A DNA stretch of 64,000 bases from Epithemia pelagica (Eukaryota > Bacillariophyta > Bacillariophyceae > Surirellales > Surirellaceae), in contig OX337238.1 of the NCBI GenBank assembly GCA_946965045.2, forward strand, positions 248,001 to 312,000, read 5' to 3'. The translations under genes were made by a program, and so were the position numbers. Below are positions 54,610 to 63,969 of this stretch, piece after piece (position 1 is the stretch's first letter; the number at the start of each line of letters is the position of its first letter). The notes under the pieces are model-generated. The model was not told where the DNA came from, searched no databases, and worked only from the letters and a program-made list of their open reading frames with translations.

Positions 54610-55250
54610 AGACCACAGTTGAATGGTGGTTACCGGATACCGGATGACCACCAACCCATCAGTGCAACAGACTGGACTGTCAAGGTGACGGTTTCATGCG
54701 GTCAAAGGGGGTTCAGAACGAGAGAACAAAAGGTCGAGCGTTCCAAACTGTCGCGACTCCACATATACACGTGCGTCGCGTAAAGTGACATCCAATCGAA
54801 TGACTGACAAACATCAAATGTGAAGCCGTTGGTTTTCCCAACCACCACATGATTCAATGTTGACGATTCGAATTCTTGTACAATGACATTGAAAAAAGCA
54901 CACGTTTGCCCGAATTGACCATTGGCCGTCCTGGGCAAGGAGGGATTCTGTTTGGCTCCACGATTTTTATTGGTGATGGTGTCCCCCTTTATGTTCGGCG
55001 TCATCAAAACTTGCGCCTTGTCCGGATCCAAGAAATGGACCGCCTTGGTCGCACCTCGAAAGGCGTTAGCCGGTCCCAAGGCTACTAGAAATTGACACAA
55101 AAAGGGAGGATACCATTCGATAAAACCAGGATTGCCCGGAACAAATACCACGACGTTTGTGAATCGGAACCGTTGAACCCCTATCCTTTTTCTTTGGGGG
55201 TGGATAACACGCGACCCTACTACTGTTGACGCCTCAAGACACTCAAACAT
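54610..55250 (-). pseudogene. truncated copy of the lipid-droplet hydrolase gene
   Basis: Reads VVVFVPGNPGFIEWYPPFLCQFLVALGP and FLDPDKAQVL, clearly from the same gene as 58564-59904, but lacks the real N-terminus. It loses frame before the nucleophile motif, where the parent has FVSHSIG, and ends after about 200 codons. The parent-like sequence continues out of frame to about 54610. Confidence 0.8.
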
Positions 55251-55320
55251 CTTGCTGGCATAAAGATTTGTTCATCACATTCGCTAGATACTTGGGGTGT
55301 TTTGTCTTTGGTAGAGTATT

Positions 55321-56232
55321 TTAGCACTGACAGCTACAAATGCCATCCTCTTTCTGGGGACTTGTCAAGTCGCAGGTCATGGCCTGAGCGGTAAAGTTTA
55401 CAAAAACTCTTTTGAAAATTGCAATGTCGTGAGAGCGGCTTCCACAGAGTGTTGAGCTATGGAGCACCAGCTCCATTCGTGGATTCACGGCGTTAGTAAT
55501 AAGACCTCTACCTCTTCTCCCATTGTTTCGGGCTTCCACATCCACGAATTTCGCCGTTGAAAACTGATTCAAGAAAAACCCGTTTTCTTCATTGTTATTT
55601 GCAGTGACATTAAAAAGAAACATTGTTTCCACGAGGAATTTTGTCACATCCCTCGTTCGTTCCCTCAAGTACATGCCATTGGCGCCATTATTGTCAAAAT
55701 TGGAAGAGAGAATTGTAAGAGACGATACAATATCCAAATCAAAGTCCCTCCGAAGACCATCTCTTAAGTTGTTGATCGACTTTACGTTCTGCAGTACAAT
55801 ACTGTTCGAGGAGCGCACCAGGATTCCATCATCAAAACCGGAAATTTCACAGTTTCGTACAACAATATTGTCGCCCTCTAGAACAAGACCAAACCCGCTT
55901 TGAAACCGCGTTTCTTCAATCTTGTGGCCTTGACAATCCAACGTTACGCGTGAGGCGGTAATACGGATCGCATGGTCAAACTCCGGAGTAGGGCATCTCA
56001 AATCCTCTTCAAGTATTACAAGAGAGTCATCATAACCATTGGCACTGCTCAGGTCAATCAGGCAGTCACGAAACCCAATGGTTTTGGCCGTCGATTCCGC
56101 CAGGTTTCGACCTTTTGTTTCAATGCTGTTGTTGGTACTCGTCGTGTTGGATCCTCTCAAAAGTCCATGGGCTGAGGGCAAAGAGAGAGACACCAAAGCA
56201 ACGGCAGTACTAAGAAACTTGTGCGTGAACAT
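55321..56232 (-). CDS. secreted right-handed beta-helix protein (copy 1)
   Basis: 303 residues. Signal peptide (MFTHKFLSTAVALVSLSLPSAHG), a short variable linker, then IGFRDCLIDLSSANGYDDSL, the signature ITASRVTLDCQGHKIEE, and about seven helical rungs rich in Asn (ILSSNFDNNGANG, FNVTANNNEENGF, FVDVEARNNGRRG). It ends in a Cys box, ICSCQC. This fold resembles pectate-lyase and NosD-like beta-helices, but no catalytic residues can be assigned. Probably a cell-wall or extracellular matrix protein; function unknown. It is divergent from copy 2 across an 867-bp spacer. Confidence 0.85.
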   Translation of the reverse strand: MFTHKFLSTAVALVSLSLPSAHGLLRGSNTTSTNNSIETKGRNLAESTAKTIGFRDCLIDLSSANGYDDSLVILEEDLRCPTPEFDHAIRITASRVTLDCQGHKIEETRFQSGFGLVLEGDNIVVRNCEISGFDDGILVRSSNSIVLQNVKSINNLRDGLRRDFDLDIVSSLTILSSNFDNNGANGMYLRERTRDVTKFLVETMFLFNVTANNNEENGFFLNQFSTAKFVDVEARNNGRRGRGLITNAVNPRMELVLHSSTLCGSRSHDIAIFKRVFVNFTAQAMTCDLTSPQKEDGICSCQC

Positions 56233-56330
56233 GTTGTTTGTTGACTATTGGTTTGGGTCCGAATGAATTTTGTGCCAACAACGAAGAAGTCTTCAAAAAG
56301 TTCACTCGTAACAAAAGGTTCTGCTCGACC

Positions 56331-56390
56331 CGTAGCAAAATTTGCAACGCGCTGTTCTACTAGAGAGGATGCGTACCAAATTTTGCTACG
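56331..56390. promoter_or_regulatory. hairpin upstream of beta-helix copy 1
   Basis: CGTAGCAAAATTTGCAACGC at 56331-56350 pairs with 56371-56390 (18 of 20 positions), about 100 bp upstream of the start. A shorter hairpin with the same CGTAGCAAA stem lies upstream of copy 2. A regulatory role is inferred from this recurrence. Confidence 0.4.
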
Positions 56391-56734
56391 CATTGAAATA
56401 GATAGCGAGTCGCTTAGATTGCGGGGACTTCTGTGAGGGACTGGTCGCACATTGCACACATGCAAAACTTAGTGTTCCCGGCGGGGGCCGCTGTCTTTGG
56501 GTCACACAACAGGTTAGGGTTTTTTATTCTTTGAAATCTTGGCATTCTTGGACATGCCATATCATCCATTGAAAGTTGGAAACCAGCAACTCATAAACGT
56601 GTTGGCTAAATATCAACCTTTCCGTTTTTGCTGCGTGTCGCTATCTCACGTACTCCGTCCCTCTATACACGCCTCACTGGAGATACTCCCTTTCGAGGGT
56701 TAGTCCACTGGTGCTGGAAAGGCTTGACACAAGA

Positions 56735-56860
56735 CAAGTTTGGACCAGTTGAATGGTCGTTTCCGGATGACCACCAGTCCAATGCAACAAACTGGACTGT
56801 CAGGGCGGTGGGTTTATGCGGGTAAGGGTAAGGGGGTTACTGAGAACGAAAGACGGTTTT
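56735..56860 (-). pseudogene. second fragment of the lipid-droplet hydrolase gene
   Basis: About 125 bp match the minus strand of the hydrolase gene near 59205-59310 (the region coding around GGHPETTI) and the parallel part of the fragment at 54610-54715. No open frame remains. Confidence 0.6.
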
Positions 56861-57003
56861 ATAAATCTCAATCATAAAGCGCAACTCTGCCGGGAGGTCT
56901 GCAGACGTCGCAAAAGATTAGGATGTGCGACCGGCCCTGCTCCGAATCCCCCCCGCAATAGCCCGCAACCCATTTGCTCCTATGCGACTGGCGACTGGCC
57001 ACA

Positions 57004-57032
57004 CGTAGCAAAATCAATAAGTGTTTGCTACG
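57004..57032. promoter_or_regulatory. hairpin upstream of beta-helix copy 2
   Basis: CGTAGCAAA at 57004-57012 and TTTGCTACG at 57024-57032 form a 9-bp stem with an 11-nt loop, about 70 bp before the ATG at 57100. It shares its stem with the hairpin before copy 1. Confidence 0.4.
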
Positions 57033-57099
57033 CGAGCACAGATTCTTCTCAAATTGGGGCAAACCGACCCAAAACCCAAACCAAAAGTCAACAAAGAAC

Positions 57100-58026
57100 A
57101 TGTTCACAAACAAGTTCCTTGGCACTGCCTTTCCTATTTTGGCTCTGTCCTTGTCTTCAGCCCATGGACTTTTGAAAGGATCCAATATGAGAACCGAGAC
57201 AAGCATGGAAACAAAAGGTCGAAACCTAGTAGAACAGACATTCGGTTCCTGCGATACCGACACAACGGTCAAGGCTATTGGACAAAATGACTGCGGGATT
57301 GAGCTGAGCCGTGTCAATGGTTATGATGACTCTCGTGTCATCCTTAACGAGGATATGAGATGCACTCCCGAGGATGATACGGAGAGTGCGATTGCTATTA
57401 CCGCCTCACGAATTACGTTGGACTGTCAAGGTCACAAGATTGAAGAAGCAAGTGGGCGTTTATTTGGGTTTGGTCTTGTTCTAGAGGGCGACAATATTGT
57501 CGTACGAAACTGTGATATTTCCGGTTTCAATAATGGAATCATCATACTGTCCTCGAACAGTATTGTACTTGAGAATGTGAACTCGAACAACAACTTTCGA
57601 GATGGTCTCAAGAGTCGCTCCAATGAAGACGAAAATTCCATATCGTCGCTTACAATCCTTTCTTCAAAGTTCGACAACAATTTCCGTGGGATTGTATTTT
57701 TTGCATTTGTATCAAACTTGTTTGTTTTTAATGTCACTGCAAATAACAATTTTATTGATGGGTTCGTGTTTCGAGAGACCATTTCCACGGCGAAATTTGT
57801 GGATGTGGAGGCCAGCAACAACCAGTACGAAGGCATTGATGCATTTAGCAATTCCAATACAAAGCTGGTTCTCCATAACAACACGTACTGCGGAAACGCC
57901 GGTCAGAGCAGGTTCTCTGAAAACAGGGACATTGGCATCGCGAATTTGGATATTGGCAGCTTCATGCACCATGCAATCACCTGCTCCAAAGACGGCGACA
58001 ACGAGATTTGTGACTGCCAGTGCTAA
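57100..58026 (+). CDS. secreted right-handed beta-helix protein (copy 2)
   Basis: 308 residues. The ATG follows AGTCAACAAAGAAC, matching the context of copy 1, and gives a signal peptide (MFTNKFLGTAFPILALSLSSAHG). CDTDTTVKAIGQNDCGIELS and ITASRITLDCQGHKIEE come next, then Asn-rich rungs (ILSSKFDNNFRGIVFF, FNVTANNNFIDGF, KFVDVEASNNQYEG) and the C-terminal ICDCQC. The 3' flank, including a TAAAAT-ACTCC-AAACACCCCAA block, matches that of copies 1 and 3. It is the left member of an inverted pair with 62962-63969. Confidence 0.85.
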   Translation: MFTNKFLGTAFPILALSLSSAHGLLKGSNMRTETSMETKGRNLVEQTFGSCDTDTTVKAIGQNDCGIELSRVNGYDDSRVILNEDMRCTPEDDTESAIAITASRITLDCQGHKIEEASGRLFGFGLVLEGDNIVVRNCDISGFNNGIIILSSNSIVLENVNSNNNFRDGLKSRSNEDENSISSLTILSSKFDNNFRGIVFFAFVSNLFVFNVTANNNFIDGFVFRETISTAKFVDVEASNNQYEGIDAFSNSNTKLVLHNNTYCGNAGQSRFSENRDIGIANLDIGSFMHHAITCSKDGDNEICDCQC

Positions 58027-58130
58027 AATACTCCAAGACCAAACACCCCAACTATGCAATGGATGAGAATTCGAGTGACGGCATGATCGATTTCTGTTGT
58101 AGACATAGACATGAGATGTAATGAACCTAC

Positions 58131-58532
58131 TCAAAACCACCAGTACTGAAGTGGTTCTAGACGCCATCGCTCTTTTCTATACCTTTTCTTTTTTTGAGAG
58201 AAAGAACTTCCACCGTCCATTTCAGTCTCGGTTGTTGCTTCGTTTCGTCGTTCGTTCCCAACCCTCTTCCGAACCGAGCCACATCCCAATGGAGCGTCGT
58301 TGTTGTTGTCGTTGTACAGGAATCCGTCAAGACTAAACCCGTCAAAAACACCAGGCTTTCCTTCTTTTCCCAACAGCCATGTGGACAACCCAACGACGGT
58401 CGTTTCTTCGGCTGTCGTAATGAAAAAGGCATTGTCCCCATTCTCGCGCGCATGTTGTGGACCAACCAATGGGATAAAGCTCCGATTAGCGGACCGTCCG
58501 TGCCATCCAATCCCAAAATAATCGCCTGGCAT
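58131..58532 (-). CDS. small hypothetical protein
   Basis: A 133-codon frame (MPGDYFGIGWHGRSANRSF...) just downstream of the hydrolase gene, on the same strand. The first 90 codons look protein-like with no family I know. The last 30 codons come from the 3' flank duplicated with the beta-helix genes, so the frame may be a chance fusion. The rest of 58027-58563 shows no other gene. Confidence 0.25.
   Translation of the reverse strand: MPGDYFGIGWHGRSANRSFIPLVGPQHARENGDNAFFITTAEETTVVGLSTWLLGKEGKPGVFDGFSLDGFLYNDNNNDAPLGCGSVRKRVGNERRNEATTETEMDGGSSFSQKKKRYRKERWRLEPLQYWWF
58140..58212 (+). repeat. flank shared by inverted beta-helix pair (left)
   Basis: The block from CAGTACTGAAGTGG through TCTATACCTTTTC to TTTTTTTGAGA reappears, reverse-complemented, at about 62785-62870. 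It places the ends of the inverted duplication beyond the beta-helix genes. Confidence 0.65.
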
Positions 58533-58563
58533 GGGGCAAGAATGGTAGTAGTATGTGTTCGTG

Positions 58564-59904
58564 TTAGAGCCGGGCGCGTGGAACGGGCAGTGTCACTGGT
58601 GGCAGTGATTGTGGTTGTTGTTGTCCTTCTTGTTGGAGTTGTTGTGCGATTTGTGCGGCTTGTTGAATGCGTTCCAAACAAAACTGGACGACAATGGGCA
58701 CTTGTTCGGATCCGGCACTGACAAAGTCATGTTGCAATTCGGGACGATACGTCACGGAAATCTCATGGGCATACCGTTGTGGTTCTTGTTGCAAGAGTTG
58801 CTCCAAGTCTTGGATATGAAATTCCGGAGACCAAACGTCCTGGCTGGCAAACAAGAGAGCAATGGGACACTGACGAGACAGATATCGCAAGGCACACACA
58901 TCGAACAGTTCGGGAACTTGTCGAATTTCTTCACATCCCAAGGTAAAAAAGTTGCGCGGAAAGGATGGAATGCTCAAGAGACGCAGCAAAATGTCACGTC
59001 CCTCCTCGTCGGTAAAGGCGCGTGACAAGAGGGCATTGTGCAGGGCCCACCAGACATTGGTCTTCCACGTGGACCACGTCGTTCTTGGACTTGTCGTCGT
59101 GCTGCTGCTATTGTCCTCACGATCGTTGCTGTTGGTGGTAGTGGCATTCGAGGGTTTGTGGTCCGCCGTCATTCCGGAAAAGGCTTGTCGCAAAATGGAT
59201 TGGGCGACTTGAATCGTCGTTTCGGGATGACCACCGGCCCAGTGCAACAGCCCCGACTTGACTGTGCCCGGTGGCGGTTTCATGCGAACAAAGGGGGTCA
59301 AGAACAAAAACAAGATTGTGCGTTCCAAAATGTCGCGACGCCACGTACACAAGCGTTGCGTAAAGTGACATCCAATTGAGTGACTGACAAAAATGAGTTG
59401 AATCCGATCGGTGTTTCGACCACCACCAGGACGATTCGACGACAACGACGACGACTCCTCGAATTCGTCCAAAATGGCATCGACAAAGGCACACTTGTGT
59501 AAGGACTGGCCATCGACGGTCCAGGGAATGGAGGGATTCTTGTGGTCGGTGGTATCGGCCCCTAACACTTGTGCCTTGTGGGGATCCAAGGAATGAGCCG
59601 CATTGGCCGCCCCTCGACAGGCATGGCCGGGTCCCAAGGCCGTGAGCAATTGACGAAAAAAGGGCACATACCATTCAATCAATCCAGGATTGCCTGGAAC
59701 AAACACCAAGACGGTATGAACCCTCGGTGGTGGTTGTTGCTGTTGTGAGGTGGTCGTGGTGTTGCCGGTCGGTGGTTGCTGTTCGGGCAAGCACCAGTCC
59801 ATGGCAAAGGTATCGGTCGGCCATCCGAGAAGAGTTCGGCTTCCCATTGTGGTTTGGATCACCATCGTTGATCCTGCAGGCTCGTCGTCCTTGTTCCAAC
59901 TCAT
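58564..59904 (-). CDS. lipid-droplet-associated hydrolase-like protein (LDAH family)
   Basis: 446 residues from the ATG at 59904 (MSWNKDDEPAG). An alpha/beta-hydrolase with the family hallmark VFVPGNPGLIEWYVPFF, the nucleophile elbow FVSHSIGCHF, an acid-residue block (LFASQDVWSPEFH) and a late His (YRPELQHDFV), so a full Ser-Asp-His triad is visible. The human homologue acts at lipid droplets; the substrate in diatoms is unknown. It is the intact parent of the fragments at 54610-55250 and 56735-56860. It diverges from the FHA gene across 341 bp that should hold both promoters. Confidence 0.82.
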   Translation of the reverse strand: MSWNKDDEPAGSTMVIQTTMGSRTLLGWPTDTFAMDWCLPEQQPPTGNTTTTSQQQQPPPRVHTVLVFVPGNPGLIEWYVPFFRQLLTALGPGHACRGAANAAHSLDPHKAQVLGADTTDHKNPSIPWTVDGQSLHKCAFVDAILDEFEESSSLSSNRPGGGRNTDRIQLIFVSHSIGCHFTQRLCTWRRDILERTILFLFLTPFVRMKPPPGTVKSGLLHWAGGHPETTIQVAQSILRQAFSGMTADHKPSNATTTNSNDREDNSSSTTTSPRTTWSTWKTNVWWALHNALLSRAFTDEEGRDILLRLLSIPSFPRNFFTLGCEEIRQVPELFDVCALRYLSRQCPIALLFASQDVWSPEFHIQDLEQLLQQEPQRYAHEISVTYRPELQHDFVSAGSEQVPIVVQFCLERIQQAAQIAQQLQQEGQQQPQSLPPVTLPVPRARL

Positions 59905-60245
59905 GGTTTGTCTATTCTCTCTGAATTTACTCGATGCCTGTGTTTTGGGTTCTTGTGGTCGTGTTGTCCTTTCTTGTGCCTGGACTCTGTGGACTGTCTC
60001 TTTTGGATTGTGTTTGTTGCGTTGTCGTCGTCGGCGGTGCGGCACGCCGTGGTACGCGCGACCCAAGGGTTTTAAAGCGACGTTTCAGCGACCCAAATGG
60101 AGATGGAGTACTGGTTGGAGCTTTGGAAGGGTTCTAGGGCTTAAAAAGTTTATAAGCTAGCGGAGTAGAAAAAGGACACATACAGTTTTTGGCAACAGAT
60201 TTGCCGACGACGATTGCAAAGTCCGTGGGTGTGGGTGTGATCACA

Positions 60246-62270
60246 ATGGCGGCGCCGACGGAGCAAAAGTCCTTGTTCTACAAGCCTCCCGTGTGGGCGG
60301 CCGCTCCCAATACGCTGCGGCTGCGTGGTGGCAATCGGCAGCCGCCGCAAAAGAATGACAAGGACAAGGACGATCCATCAACGACAACGGCGCCCGAATG
60401 GAAGTTGTTGCAAGTCAAGGAGGGTGTCGTGGTGGCGACCCATAACTTGAGTCATCAAGCCTGTACCGTCTTGGGACGCGCGGTGGATCAAGTGGATATT
60501 GTGTTGCAGCACGAGTCGTGTTCGCGACAACACGCCCGCATTGCCTTTGATGGCCAAACGGGCACACCGTGGTTGTTGGATTTGCACTCGACCCATGGCA
60601 CGACCGTCAATCGACGACCGCTGCCAGCCGCGGCACGACATGCCGAAATTTATACAACGGACGATAAAACGGGAAGTCGCGGCGTAATTCTCTATCCCTT
60701 TGATGTCTTGCAATTTGGAGCCTCGACGCGCAAGTTTTGTTTGGAAGGACCGGCCGACTATGAACGAGGCACCAATACGACGAAACAAAAATCAGTCACT
60801 CTTAGACAAACGGACCGCCAAACTCTAGAGAAGGACAACGATCCAAAGAGGTTGAGCAAAACAGAACAACCACAAGACCGAGAGAACAAAAAGGACGATT
60901 CAGTCTTGTGGGGAATGGATCGCATGGACGACGACGAGCTATTCGACGACTCTCACCCACCTTTCGACTGGCACTCGTGGTTGGAATCCATCATGTCATC
61001 TCGACAAAAAGAAGAAGAAATTCTCAACCACTGCAAAAAGGAATGGGACACCATTCGAGTCCAATGGCAAAAACTCCAACAAGCCAAATTGGAACACTCT
61101 CGCATTCAGCGCAAATCGGGCAGTGGTTTGTCCCAAGGACAAGAAGAACAATTGCAACGCTTGCAACAACGACAAACTCAATTGCAAGCGTCTCTGGAGC
61201 AAAAAGCCCAAAAATTGTATCAAACCCTGCATCCCTCCGCCAAATCACACAGCAGCTACCATGACTATGTCGATGATGAGGAAGTCGAGGATCGAACCAA
61301 TCGACATCGTAGTCGTCGGAACCTCGCATCATCCACGCAACCAGAACACAAGGATGAGGCCGAAACCGAAGGCTCGTTAGTGGTCAAATACTCGGAATTG
61401 CAAACGCAACTCCAACAATTGCAGTCTCGAATTCAACGCTGGCAACGTGAATCGGCAGCGCTCCAACAAAAACAACAGCAACAAACAAGCGAGTCGAAGA
61501 ACGACGACGAAGAGGCCTTTTTTGTTCAAAATCAAGTACACTTGGTACAACAAGAGTTGGACCGGGCCCGAACCCAAGTCCAAGACACGAATCAGCAACT
61601 TGAGGAAACCCTCAAACTCTTGTTGATTGTCGCTCCCCAACGTCATGCCCAACTGTTGCGAGAACAACAACAACAACAACAGCAACCACGGCAAACAAAC
61701 GTCGAATCAAGCAGCAACGACTCTTTTTCATCCCATGCGCGTCCTCCTCCTCCTCTGCGTGTCGACGAACGCAACAACAACCAGTTGGATTCGGATGGAT
61801 TCGTGGTTCCATCCGCCATTCCCAGACCCACGACAATGAGAGCGCCGAGTACTACCACTACTACTGCTGCTACTGTTGCGGACCAGACTCTTGTACTACC
61901 ACCACCAGCAGCAGCAGCAGGGACGGCCACGTCAATCACCACGCTGCCACTGCCACCACCCAAGAAGCAACGCATCCAACTGGGACCACAAGCACCACCA
62001 CCACCGCCACGACAAGACACAAGAAAAGGCCCCCACACTGGTGGTACATTGGATTTTGTGCAAGCAGCGTTCCAGACAAGCACAGTTGAAGGTTCCGCCG
62101 CAGCTCCGAAATCCTCGCGCGAATCGTCGTCGTTGAACACGCAAGACCCTCGTCCCCAATCGAACACAATGATTTTTTTGCAGGAGAACGACGACACATG
62201 GCGACCACCCAAGGATCAAGATGGAAGTGGATATACCAAACTGAATGAAAAGTTTGCGGGACGCTATTAG
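60246..62270 (+). CDS. FHA-domain protein, kanadaptin-like
   Basis: 674 residues from the ATG at 60246. An FHA phosphothreonine-binding domain lies at about 60-150 (CTVLGRAVDQVDIVL, SCSRQHARIAF, LHSTHGTTVNRRPL, with the conserved Gly-Arg, Ser-Arg-x-His and Asn). An acidic WGMDRMDDDELFDD segment and long Gln-rich coiled coils follow, and the C-terminus is a Pro/Ala-rich tail ending GYTKLNEKFAGRY. The order FHA, W-G-M, coiled coil and late LN-x-K-x-G motif resembles kanadaptin, a nuclear protein linked to splicing. The FHA call is strong; the kanadaptin link is moderate. Confidence 0.78.
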   Translation: MAAPTEQKSLFYKPPVWAAAPNTLRLRGGNRQPPQKNDKDKDDPSTTTAPEWKLLQVKEGVVVATHNLSHQACTVLGRAVDQVDIVLQHESCSRQHARIAFDGQTGTPWLLDLHSTHGTTVNRRPLPAAARHAEIYTTDDKTGSRGVILYPFDVLQFGASTRKFCLEGPADYERGTNTTKQKSVTLRQTDRQTLEKDNDPKRLSKTEQPQDRENKKDDSVLWGMDRMDDDELFDDSHPPFDWHSWLESIMSSRQKEEEILNHCKKEWDTIRVQWQKLQQAKLEHSRIQRKSGSGLSQGQEEQLQRLQQRQTQLQASLEQKAQKLYQTLHPSAKSHSSYHDYVDDEEVEDRTNRHRSRRNLASSTQPEHKDEAETEGSLVVKYSELQTQLQQLQSRIQRWQRESAALQQKQQQQTSESKNDDEEAFFVQNQVHLVQQELDRARTQVQDTNQQLEETLKLLLIVAPQRHAQLLREQQQQQQQPRQTNVESSSNDSFSSHARPPPPLRVDERNNNQLDSDGFVVPSAIPRPTTMRAPSTTTTTAATVADQTLVLPPPAAAAGTATSITTLPLPPPKKQRIQLGPQAPPPPPRQDTRKGPHTGGTLDFVQAAFQTSTVEGSAAAPKSSRESSSLNTQDPRPQSNTMIFLQENDDTWRPPKDQDGSGYTKLNEKFAGRY

Positions 62271-62961
62271 CAGCTTTTGACTCCAACTAGTGCTGAAATT
62301 ACACGCCATGATGGATCAATGTCAACACCTGTAACGTTCTGGCTGAAAAGACGTACCATAGAGGATGATCCTGGGGGGACCTTTCATGTCTCAAATCCTC
62401 TGGAGAATGCAATCACAAGGGGGATATCATTGTGGTACAGTCAAAAAGTACAGCGAAGAAAAAACCAGCTTCGTCCACCTCTGGTCTGCGTCCACAAACA
62501 CGAAACCACAGAGGCAGCCGTGAGCCGACTAGCCTTTCCTTCCAAAACACCAGACTCTGCAAGACAACGAAATCGGCACAACTGTCGTCGTGCAACACGA
62601 CTCAGAATGAGTACTGCCACGGCCAAACAAAGAGTCGCGAAGCTGCACAACCCATTACTATATCGAATGTGGATGGCGAGCGACCCTACTGCTGTCACCG
62701 CCTCAGGAGAATTCTCGACAAGGGAAAGAACGAAGCAACAACCCATGAACAGAGACCAAAATAGCAGGTTCTGCGTGGCGGAAATTGTTTCTCAAAAAAA
62801 AAGAGGGCGCCTTGATAAGGTATAGAAGAGCAAGGGCGTCTTGAGCTAGTACCACTTCAGTACTGATACTTTCATTTTTTCATGTGTAAAATAAAACTGT
62901 ACCTTGCTATCATTCGAATTATCGTCATCTAGACACTTGGGGTGTTTGATCTTCGAGGATT
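62271..62961. other. convergent spacer with duplication arm
   Basis: No gene can be supported. 62785-62870 is the inverse of 58140-58212. 62930-62961 carries the ACTTGGGGTGTTT block common to the 3' ends of the beta-helix genes. Confidence 0.55.
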
Positions 62962-63969
62962 TTAGCACTGACAGTCACAAATGCGGTTGCCGCCATCGTC
63001 GTCGCAGGTAATTGCCTGGTGAATGAAGCTGAAACTACCGTCAAATTCAAAATCAGGAATCTGCGGTGCAATACTTGCAAGGTCCAGAATGTCTGCTCCA
63101 AAGAAGGACGCGCCGTTTCGACAGAATGTGGAGCTATGGAGTGTCAATTTCTTATTTGTCTGGCTGGGAAGAATAATAACACCTCCGTCCGCGTTGTTCC
63201 TGGCTTCGACATCCACAAAGTGTGCCATGGAAACCTCTCTTAACACAAACCCATTGTCGTTATTGCTTTTCGCAGTGACATTCACAAGAGACAATTTTGA
63301 TAAAAGCATTGTTGGTTCACTCAAGCGCATGCCAGCTCTGCCATTGTTGTCAAAGTTTGAAGAAAGAATGTTGAGGGACGATAAAATATCACCGCTGTCT
63401 GGGTCGAGACAATTAAAGACGGTGTTGACGAAGTTCACAAATGCATCACCGCCATCCATCTTGAGACCATCACCCGAGTTGTTGTTCGAGTTCACATTCT
63501 GTAACATAAATCTGCCCGAGGATTCCAAGAACATTCCAGTTCCGAAACTCGAAATTTCACAGTTTCGTACAATAATATCGTCGCCCAATAGAACAAGACC
63601 AAACCCACCGCCATTCCCAATATCTTCTAGCTTGTGGCCTTTACAGTCCAACGTAATCCGTGATGCGGTAATAATAATTGCACTCTCAGTATCATCCTCA
63701 GTAGAACATATCATATCCTCATTAAGTATAACGAGCGAGTCATCATATTCATTGGCACTGCTCAGCTCAATTCCGCAGTCATCTTGTCCAATGGCTTTGA
63801 CCGTTGTGTCTGTATCGCAGGAACCGGCTGTCTGTTGCACTAGGTTTCGACCCTGTTCTTCGCTTCTTGTCTTGTCACTTTTACTGATGGATCTTTTCAA
63901 AAGTCCATAGGTAGAGGGCAAGGACAGAGCCGCAATAGCAGAGGAGGTAAGGAACTTGTATGTGAGCAT
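62962..63969 (-). CDS. secreted right-handed beta-helix protein (copy 3)
   Basis: 335 residues. Signal peptide (MLTYKFLTSSAIAALSLPSTYG), then CDTDTTVKAIGQDDCGIELS and ITASRITLDCKGHKLED, Asn-rich rungs (ILSSNFDNNGRAG, FVDVEARNNADGG) and the C-terminal ICDCQC. It is 25-30 residues longer than the other copies through an insertion in the middle rungs (DGGDAFVNFVNTVFNCLDPD). It forms the right member of the inverted pair with copy 2. Its promoter runs out of the window. Confidence 0.85.
   Translation of the reverse strand: MLTYKFLTSSAIAALSLPSTYGLLKRSISKSDKTRSEEQGRNLVQQTAGSCDTDTTVKAIGQDDCGIELSSANEYDDSLVILNEDMICSTEDDTESAIIITASRITLDCKGHKLEDIGNGGGFGLVLLGDDIIVRNCEISSFGTGMFLESSGRFMLQNVNSNNNSGDGLKMDGGDAFVNFVNTVFNCLDPDSGDILSSLNILSSNFDNNGRAGMRLSEPTMLLSKLSLVNVTAKSNNDNGFVLREVSMAHFVDVEARNNADGGVIILPSQTNKKLTLHSSTFCRNGASFFGADILDLASIAPQIPDFEFDGSFSFIHQAITCDDDGGNRICDCQC

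Noticed and set aside
62277-62825. 182-codon plus-strand frame after the FHA gene
   Set aside because: No domain, and it ends in duplicated flank sequence; compositionally unlike the neighbouring genes.
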